Origin: Tenrec ecaudatus
Lineage: Eukaryota; Chordata; Mammalia; Afrosoricida; Tenrecidae
Direction of reading: 5' to 3'
Length of the DNA stretch: 64,000 bases
NCBI RefSeq assembly: GCF_050624435.1
Contig: NC_134542.1
Coordinates: forward strand, 115,241,677 to 115,305,676
Position numbers and translations under genes: made by a program. This document shows, piece after piece, positions 55,616 to 64,000 of the stretch. A model generated the notes under the pieces. It worked only from the letters and a program-made list of their open reading frames with translations. It was not told the origin of the DNA and ran no database searches. Numbering within the stretch: the first letter of the stretch is position 1; each line of letters begins with the position of its first letter.

Positions 55616-56319
55616 ACTGTGTGTCTTTGGGGTTTAATGGCCATTGCGATGGCTACACAGAAACTCACAGACGAAATCATGATTAAAGGGTTTATTACAG
55701 ATGTCAACAAGTTGTGATGCCAGGGAGTAATGCTCGGGGTAGTTGTTTGCCAGGACATGATACAAAGTTTCAGGTCTGCTAATAAATGCTTCAAGGGGCA
55801 TACCACTCTGCTATAAGACTCCAAGAGAAGGCATTCAGCTCAAGCTGTGTGAGTCAGCAAGCCCGCTCCTAGAAGCACCTCACTCCAGTAAGCCTCAGCC
55901 CACAGGCATTCAGCTCCACTTCCATGGGTCCGCAAGCACACCCTCTTGAAGTAAGTGTCCACCATCACCCCATTTCATTAGGCCTTGGCCCAGAGGGAAG
56001 TGCACTCCACAGGGATCCCAGGTCCAGAGGATAATGTTCCACTCCTGGCTCTTGCTGGTAATGAGATGCCCCCTCCTGCTTCTCAGCCAGCTCATTTTAC
56101 ACACAGCAGCAGGCTGTCACTCCAGGGACGCCTATTCACAGTTACTCACAGGTAAATGCTGTTGGTATCTTCCTGCACCTTTTTCCCAGGCCCATGAAGG
56201 GAAAGGTTGCTTGGTGGACGTTCCAGACTTTGCCTGGAAGGACCCCACTGCCCCTGCAATGTGCGTCTCTCTCTCTGGATTTACCACGATCCATTAGCAG
56301 GAAGCTGATTTTTACTCAT
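55616..56319. other. Unrecognised interval, possibly LTR-like
   Basis: gattaaagggtttattacag and repeated cattcagctc phrases (55832 and 55910) suggest an old LTR in antisense, but I cannot name it. Confidence 0.3.
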
Positions 56320-56460
56320 GGACTCCCAGTGTGTTGCTCCAGAGGATTTCCAATGGGTGGTTTTCAGAATGAGACTGGCAGTCCTTTCTTCCGAGTCTCC
56401 TGTGAGCAGACTTGAATCTCCTGCCTGTCATGTAGCAGCAGAGGGTATCACTCATTTGCA
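56320..56460 (-). mobile_element. Possible SINE remnant
   Basis: gactggcagtcctttcttcc and gagcagacttgaatctcctg resemble an antisense AfroSINE middle. Weak. Confidence 0.35.
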
Positions 56461-57231
56461 CGGCGATTCGGAATGCAAAAAGGAGCTCAGCTCCAAGCTT
56501 TACAAAAGGAGCCTTATTGTGCAAGCTCCTTGTACGCCCCAGCTGTCTGAATGCTCATTTGGACACCACCCCGTGTTGCTTCCAGCAGAAGCCGGTCTAG
56601 GAAAGGACATCCAGAGGCTCACCCACTTGGGTACCTCATCAGGGTGACGGATGAAAAGGAGTCTGGCATGGAACTGCTTGAAATGGATGTGTTCTGATTA
56701 CGTGTACAAGGTTACACTTTGTACTACCTTGATTTTCATTCAGCATCATCTATCACATGAAAATATAATAAGCGAAAATGGGTTTTTTATAGTAGAATGT
56801 TTTTATCCGTGTAACTTTTCCCCCTTGAACTCTGGAAAAAATTCAAAGTACAGCACTTAAATTATGATCAACGTTCAGAATAAACTTAGGTTTTGACCTA
56901 GATACTTCTTTTGCATGCTTGGGTAGCATGAATCTTGAACCCCTAAAGGAGATTCTTTAATTGTTCTGGGAAAAAAATAAAATAATAACCACTAGGATCA
57001 TCTGAAAATAGATTTCTTTCTTTCGCTGTTTATCGTCTCCCACTTCCTTCTCCCTCATTGCCAAATGTAAATGGAAGTTTCAAACTAGATGCACGCATGT
57101 CGGGCTTAAGAATGATGGGGTCAACCTGCATTCCCAGGAAGCAAAACATCTTGATTTAAACCACTTGTTCATGGACAGATTATGAAATGTGTTAATAACT
57201 GCAATCAGACCGGCTGGCGTCATTCACCTAG
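56461..57231. other. Gene-free sequence, nothing recognised
   Basis: AT-rich from 56690 to 57000. No coding region. Confidence 0.4.
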
Positions 57232-57428
57232 GTCACAGGTTTCCAAAGTTATTTGGCTCCATTTTTTTTGGGGGGGTGGGAATTACCCAACACCCCTTGG
57301 CAATTAAAAATGTCTGTACTGTAACCTATAATCCATGGTAAAGTATCTGTTTTGAAGCATGCCCCCTGGATATTTCCAGCACCCCCAAGAGGACAGTGTT
57401 GTCCACGCTGGGAAACACTTACCTAGGT
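57232..57428. mobile_element. Possible old hAT-type element
   Basis: Ends ggtcacaggtttccaaag and gctgggaaacacttacct are roughly inverted (caggtttcc / ggaaac-c), with no gene between them. Uncertain. Confidence 0.35.
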
Positions 57429-57655
57429 GGAAACTCACTCCCTTTTTAACCAAGTGGCCAATCTGTACATTTCAAAGGCCTTCAAGTGGAAGCAGATCAT
57501 TTTTTTAATCATCAATCATTAACTCATATATATATATATTCTTTTGCTCTATGTATATAGAGTCCTCTCTCTTCTTGAACTTCTCAGTGTTTTGTACTTT
57601 TACTTCAGACTGCCCAGCTCAAGCTGTATTATTCTTCAATAAAACCTTTTCCTTA

Positions 57656-58512
57656 AAAGCTGATGGTGCCCGGCTATCAAAAGATACAGCACCTGGAGTC
57701 TTAAAGGCTTGAAGATAAACAAGTGGCCATCTAGCTGAGAAGCAACAAAGTCCATATGGAAGAAGCACACCAGCCTGTGTGATCATGAGGTAGCGATGGG
57801 ATCAGGAATCAGGCATCAAAGACCCAGAACAAAAAAATCATATCAATGTGAATGAGGGGGAGTGCAGAGTGGAGACCCAAAACCCATCTGTAGATAATTG
57901 GACATCCCCTCACAGAAGGGTCACAGGAAGAGATGATCCAGCCAGGGTGCAGTACAGCACCGATGAAACATACAACTTTCCTCTAGAGTTTTAATGCTTC
58001 CTCACCCCCTCCCGCTCCCCCCATCTTGATCCCAATTCTACCTTACAAATCCGGCTAGACCAGAGCTTGTACACTGGTACAGATAAGAGCTGGAAACACA
58101 GGGAATCCAGGACAAATAAACCCCTCAGAACCAATAATGAGAGTAACAGTGTCAGGCAAGTAGCGATACCAGGAGGGTAAGGGGAAGGTGGGGGGGGGGG
58201 GCGGGGGAGAAAGGAGAACCGATAACGAGGATCTATATATAACCCCCTCCCAGGGGATGAAAAACAGAAAAGTGGGTGAAGGGAGTCATAGGTCAGTGTA
58301 AGACATGAAAAAATAGCAATAATTTATGAATTAGCAAGAGAGGGCGGGTGCGGGGAGGGAAGAGGAAAATGAGGTGATCCCAAGGGCTCAAGTAGAAAGA
58401 AAATGTATTGAAAATGATGATGGCAACATATGTACAAATGTGCCTGACACAATGGATGGATGCATGGATTGTGATAAGAGCTGTAAGAGCCCCCAATAAA
58501 ATGATTTAAAAC
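57656..58512 (+). mobile_element. Older L1 3' UTR, sense
   Basis: agctgatggtgcccggctat, caagtggccatctagctgag, a G-rich polypurine tract (58180-58210) and a single end unit gctgtaagagcccccaataa. Same subfamily stage as the antisense copy at 42519-43431: one end unit rather than two or three. Confidence 0.75.
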
Positions 58513-59550
58513 AGAACACTTTTTCTTTCACTCTTAACAGAGTTTAGAAATTTCTTCTTTGACAGCTATGGATTTAGAATCAAGACTTGGAAGGTTTATT
58601 GTCGTCCGCGTTCCCTTGGCCAAGCAAACATGGGCATGGTACCTGGTGAGACATTTGGGCTCTCTGCTTCTATGATTCTTGGGAAATGTTTAAAGTATTT
58701 TTGTTTGTTGTTTAAAGCAATTCTCATTTCGGAGGTCCACTCCCTTGTATGGATAGCGATTCAAGTTTTGTTGTTGGTTTGTTTTGGCTCTTGTAAGAAA
58801 GAGTTCTTTACGGCTCCTGCCATTATAAACTGAGGGATCCTGTGTCTGCAGGAGATTTCGCGCTCCCTTCTGGGACCCAGCTCACTACCTCAACCGGCAT
58901 TGTGGCACGTTACCATGCACGCATGGTGCCATGGTCTGACTGGCAGGAACTCACTCAAGACAGTTTGGAAAATCCGGGGCCACTCTGGGGCTCTTTCTCT
59001 ACACTATTTTCTCTGCACAGTAACTAGAGAGCATGTCTCCTGGATTGCCTATTTTCATTGGTATGTGGAGACCTCTCGGAAACATAAAGGTAGTTACATT
59101 GGTTCCCTGCAGGACACCATCTTTAAGTGATCTAAGCAGAAGGAAGAATTACAAGGACAGATTTCAGCGCCCACCACTTCCGTCCCGCTGCCAGCTACTC
59201 CCTCTTTACTTCCTTACTTTCCTACTCCTCGGAGAGCACGCTCTCTGGGTTTCCCTTCTGAATCCTTTACTGAAACGCTATTCAAAATTCTCTCCAGCGA
59301 TGAGGCTGGAGATGTCCCTGTGTCACTTTTGCCCTGTGGACAGTCAGAATTACACAGCACTGAGGAAGATTTTCCTAAACTCGTTAGGACCTCAACAAAT
59401 GTTCTAATGAACTTAAAAACCCTGTTGATGCCTACCAGCCTGAGCTTCACTTAGGCTCGTTTGTTCGCATGATCACCGGCCCAGGGGAATCCCAATTATT
59501 GTTATAGCAGGCAGAATGAAAAGACCCTAAGGACAACTTAGTCTTAAATA
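58513..59550. other. Gene-free sequence, nothing recognised
   Basis: It may hold decayed upstream sequence of the retroviral relic that follows, but I see no gag-like motif. Confidence 0.35.
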
Positions 59551-61620
59551 TTGATCAAAACAACCCCTGAAGTGTTGGAAGAATCTCGGGCCAGGAGTAC
59601 ACATGCTGGGGGTTCTCCCGGAGGCTCTGAGGCTTTTCCTGTGGTGGCTTTTAATGCAGAAGGAGAAACTATTTTTCTTATTAATGAAGAACTTTGTAAA
59701 TTTTTAATTGACATTGGAGCCACCCCATCTGTGTACAGTGACCCGTGTTCTGGAGCACTAAAACCTCAAAAGCAACGGGGGTCAGGAACAGATGTTAATT
59801 CATTTTCAATCTGCTCAGCTAGATCTTAGTCCTAGTGAAGACTCATACTCGATTCTGCTTAGTTCTGATTTCCCTGTCAAGCTATTGGGAAGGGATCTTT
59901 TATTCAAATGGGACTTCCATGTCCAATTTAATGAAAATGGAGATCGACTCTCGAGTCTGCCTGGTACCCCTAAGGCAACAGAGACAGATTCGGAATTAGG
60001 CAGTATTCTGGGAAAGAACCCATTTTCCATATGTCAGGGTGTGCCATGTCTCTCCGAAGTCCCGCTCCCTCTTCTTGTATCTTTTCCCTAGTGCCCAACA
60101 ACGTGATGGGCCACACATCACAGATGTAGGCTGAGTTCTCAGTCAAGCAAGTTCAAAAGATTTATCTAAGCCTCTGACCAAAATCCCCCACTATGTACTC
60201 AACCAAGAAGCAAAGAAGGACTTGCTTCTTTCTATCATACCATATTTCCTTTCTAAAGGTTTAATTGTCCTTTATCTAAGCCCTTATAATGCTTCTGTTC
60301 TTCCAAATTAAAAATATGTAAAACAAATAAATAATGGGACTGGAGGTTTCTTCAATATTCGCATATTATCAACTACATTGTCATTGCTAGGTTCCCAGCA
60401 ATGCCTAGTCATTTAATACTTTCCACTTTCCCATGAGATGCAGCTCATTTTAGAGTTGGGATCTTTGCAGTGCCTTTTCAATATGCCGGTGCATGTCAAA
60501 GTCAGTAGTTGCTTGCTTTTACCTGGGAAAATTAACAATTCACCTGGACTGTAATGCCTTAGAGTTTGGTTTCCTGGATGTCCCTCCGACTTTTCTCAGG
60601 CCGTGCATGTGAATTTACGGGCTTTCCATATGAAAACACGTTGTTGCAGTAAGTTGCTGGCTTGCTAGCTTGCTCAACCTCTCAGCAGGCCTGCCTTGAT
60701 GACAGGGTAGCTTTATTACAGCAGCTAGTGCACAATAGTATCCCAAGAAAACATTATAATTGGTTTTGTTCTGTGTTCTATATTTAGAACAGTTAATTTC
60801 TGCAGAAGGAACCCCTATTGATCCTCAGCAGTAATTGTTCCAAGTTAGATAAAACTAAGGCATGGAAAAAGATGGCCGGTGACTAAAATTGTGCCACTAA
60901 ACTGTGGGTTCAGACTAGTAAGAAAATTGTTTTACCCAACTTTCTGCATGTTCCAACAATCTGAACCTTCTATAAAAGTTCCCAGATGGGATGACATAAA
61001 ATGATTCAGACATTAAAAACATTGGTGGGGAAAATAATTTTGAGGCTACTGAACATGTTGCCACCTATTACTCTTACTCCAATTCTAGAAAACACATTAA
61101 AAGCCTGCCTGTACAAAAATCCTACCATTCAGCCTATGAATGAATGGTAGCTAGATTTTATTCACTAGTCATTTTATTCTTTATTTCATTTTAATAGAGA
61201 TTTATAGACTCACATTGAGTAGATGTCTCTCGCTGTCATGCTCCTATAGCCTTCGATGCAAATAACTTCTTGAAAACATCACATCCCTCTAGGGAATGCC
61301 AAAAACTCTTTGCAATGCTTGGGTTTTACTTGACCATTAATTTATAAACTCTGTCAGGTTTTTCCATCTATCAAAGACTACAATGTCCTTACCATCTTCT
61401 GTCTTTTTGCCAAGTAGTGGGAAATAAGGGAAGAATAAAGACCCAAATGGACAAGCTTTGTGAAAGTCTAAACTTGTCCTTGACTAAGCGCCTTCTCTCT
61501 GTTCTTTTAAATCTGAGTTCTCCACCATTTGGATCTCACACTTACCCTATATGAAATCATCACTGGGAGACCCGTGTCCCTTCCTTAGGTTGTCTACACC
61601 AACCCTTGTGGGTTTTACAA
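59551..61620 (+). pseudogene. Endogenous retrovirus relic, protease-polymerase region (gammaretrovirus-like, dead)
   Basis: Separate broken frames keep the order of a retroviral pro-pol. A protease-like segment (59551-59829, continuing in another frame 59792-60000) has D-I-G-A where an active enzyme has D-T/S-G-A, and a later LLGRDLL. A reverse-transcriptase N-terminal-like part is near 60140-60320 and a further fragment near 60570-60640. An integrase C-terminal-like part is near 61440-61600. Many stops and frame changes lie between them. The RT catalytic box and RNase H are not recognisable, I see no envelope-like frame, and no flanking LTR pair was found. It cannot make protein; it is an old host-genome fossil. 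Confidence 0.6.
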
Positions 61621-61768
61621 GAGCAAAAATCTCATCTTTCTCCCTCTGGGCCACCAAGGATCCTTGAATTCATTTGCTGTAAAATTTTAAAAGGCTAGGA
61701 ATCCTCTTTGGACCACACAAGGTACTGAAGAATTAAAGGTGACATTTAAATGCCCCTGTGACAAGAAT

Positions 61769-61973
61769 CAGGACCCCTGATGGCATAGTGGGTTGCACAT
61801 TGGGTTGCTAGCCATAGGGCTGCGGTTCAAAACCACCAGCTACTCCATGGGAGAAAGACGAGGTTTTCTGCTGCCACAAAGATTTACAGCCTCAGAAACC
61901 CAAAGGGCCATTCTACTCTGTCCTATAAGATTGCTAAGAGTCAGAATTGACTTGAAAGCAGAGAGTTTGGCTT
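61769..61973 (+). mobile_element. AfroSINE-type SINE, well preserved
   Basis: cccctgatggcatagtgggt, gggctgcggttcaaaaccac (B-box region), agatttacagcctcagaaac and gattgctaagagtcagaatt with the gcagagagtttggctt tail. It lies just past the retroviral relic. Confidence 0.88.
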
Positions 61974-64000
61974 GGGGACCAGAATTAGATGACAGGCAAC
62001 TGATCCATGCATGACCCTGGACCAGTCTTGAAAATACACGTTTTCCCTTTGACCCAGTCATGCCTCTATTAAGGTGCTCTTACATTGGGATGGTGTGTAT
62101 GCTCACCTTTTTAGCAGGTCTGCTTGCTGGCTCTATGGTGACCTCATAACCTCAAGTCTGTCTGGCCTTCTCTGGTAGGGAACTCACTACAAGCATCTGA
62201 CTGGCTTCCTCTTGATCTGCAGATACAAGACAGAGAAATATTTCGTGTCTACAGGAAATCACCATTACTAGATTTTCATTGTTGAAGGGGCTATTTTTGT
62301 ATCTGAACAAAATATCAGCATAATTTAATCTTTAATCTTAGCACAACCGGTAATAAAATCATCCGAGAAGGGTTGTAGTCTTCTACACCAAAACTCCTCT
62401 TCTTTCGCTCCTAAGAGAGAACAGGATTTTCTTCTTCCTACACAGAAAACATGCAAGTGACTAGTGTGCACTTGCTAATGAGTGTCCCAGGCTCTTAAGA
62501 ATTTCAGTCACAAATCATGAAAACCCTAAAAAGGGCCTCCATAATTTTTCTTTCAAAGTGAGAAAAAAATAGTGGCCTTAGTTCAACACAAAGACGGTAC
62601 AAAGTGTCTATTCAAAATACTTACATGTGTCCTTACCCTTCCTGAGCTCATAACTTCTGCGGGTGCTTCCTAGGCCATGTCCCAGTTAATGCTTCTTCCT
62701 TCTAGGGGTGGCTTCATGAACCCTCTGTACGTCCAGGTAGTGTAGATGACGGGGGAACCAAACCACAAAAGCAACTCACTCCTTTCTTTCATTGCCGTGG
62801 CTAATTCGGCCATCCTAACAGTCACCAGGTAGGCAAATATGATTCTAAGTACGGAAATCTGTAGTGAGGGGATTTACTCGGGATACTGAACAAAAGAGTG
62901 ACCATTAGCTGTGCTCAGGAAAAGGGGATTCTAATTAGTGTTCATATCCTCCTGGGGTGCTTTCCGGTATCTGCGTGTTGATCCTTGTCCTTGGGCTTTC
63001 CACGATCTGGGTGTCTTGGCATGAGTAAAGAGACCAGTCTTGACTGATATGGGTCAATACGAAGCAGAAGCTGGGTGTGCTGCCCAGAGGGAAAGAGTCT
63101 GTTTGAAAATGCCACCTACGTGGTCTTTCTGGAGTAAAGCCTTTAGAAAAACTGGCTCAGCCTCTGTAAATCCACTGGGCTCAATTCATAAGCCCAGAAT
63201 AACAGATCGTAATGGAATAAAAGCATGAGACGCGTATGCGGAACGTTGTCTTCAAATATTGCATTGCCACTGAGGCCCACCTACAAGTGAATCCAAAATA
63301 CTTGGAAGCCCAATGAGGTCTGACATGTCGTAACAATAAATCTAGACTCTGGGGGAGATTAAGCACGAGTGAGTGTGTAATGAATCCCTATTGACGAGGT
63401 TAATGACAGACAGAAGTGCAGGTGGGCCTGGCCCTGGATCTTTGCTTTTTTACTCACCCCTGGAAACCGGTGTCGCGTAGGTTCATTGGGAAGCCAAAGA
63501 GGTCACCCTTAGAAGACAGGCAAAGGAAGATGAACTTTATGTGCAAGACTCACTGGGAAAGAAGTGAAAAGCAAGATCCCAGCCAGCCATAAATTTCCCA
63601 TTCTTAAAATTTGAGGGATTTAACTGGCTCAGCCAAAGCTCTCTCTGTGAGGTCTGCTGAGTGCTGGGCAAAGCGCCAACCCATATTTTATGTCCAATAT
63701 GACATGTGTGGCTCACAGTCAGTGCCAAGCCCGAGGAGAAAGAAATCGTGTCGGCAGTTATCCAGGAAGGAGCTTCGGAAAGCAAAAAGGAAGCTTCTCC
63801 CTTGAGCCTAAGGTTCAGAGGACTGATCGTGCTGGAAATGTTGAACTATCGACAGTAGAAACCCATCCATTCCTTGCTCTCTCAACTATTTTTTGGAGGA
63901 TGGTTGCCATCAAGAGTTCAAAAGCTGTCTGGGAAAATCAAATTCACCTCTTTATCCTAATTACTGCTCAGCTGCTGAAGTCTCTGACAGTAAAAGCTAA
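61974..64000. other. Gene-free sequence to the window end
   Basis: No gene or named repeat. The last 160 bases (ctttatcctaattactgctc and surroundings) look unique and possibly conserved, but this is only an impression. Confidence 0.35.

Noticed and set aside
2731..61973. tRNA genes
   Set aside because: The A- and B-box-like words all lie in tRNA-derived SINEs; I saw no cloverleaf-capable tRNA gene.

Overview
The window is mammalian nuclear DNA, most likely from an afrotherian and best fitting a tenrec (lesser hedgehog tenrec or a close relative). Three things point there. It carries about 28 copies or pieces of a tRNA-derived SINE of the AfroSINE type. It carries a young L1 family whose 3' UTR I associate with Afrotheria. 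It also carries one full-length SPIN-type hAT transposon, a horizontally transferred family reported from tenrec among a scattered set of tetrapods. The species name is an inference, not a match.

The only protein-coding gene I can support is CXCR4, on the + strand at about 30454-34437. It has the usual two exons: exon 1 encodes five residues, then comes a 2.25 kb intron, then exon 2 encodes the rest. The product is 352 residues, the same as human. A TATA box, an NRF-1 site, an Sp1 box and a CpG island of about 2 kb lie around exon 1, and a classical AATAAA signal ends the transcript. The intronic in-frame ATG that gives the longer human isoform is also present.

Layout. Positions 1-29900 are gene-free upstream sequence with two ERVL-type solo LTRs, SINEs, a MITE-like palindrome, a recent 98-99% identical inverted duplication (13796-14124 / 15614-15973), RTE LINE 3' ends, an internally deleted mariner (about 17440-18240), the SPIN element (23158-23775), a 5'-truncated L1 with a perfect 16-bp target-site duplication (25255-25864), and a short interstitial telomeric repeat flanked by direct repeats (27394-27466). 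Positions 29900-34440 are CXCR4. Positions 34440-64000 are again gene-free: candidate conserved noncoding stretches, a 76-bp TC repeat, antisense RTE reverse-transcriptase relics, L1 copies nested in each other (39434-42235), older L1 pieces, a near-perfect 49-bp palindrome (52626-52674), and a decayed retroviral protease-polymerase relic (59551-61620).

The parts do not form a pathway. CXCR4 sits in a gene desert, as in human, and everything else is transposon history plus possible regulatory DNA. I found no new multi-gene system. The points most worth checking are the telomeric insertion, the inverted duplication, a short GC-rich retrocopy nested in the SPIN element, the stepwise lengthening of the L1 3' end, and the loss of two of three N-terminal tyrosines in CXCR4.
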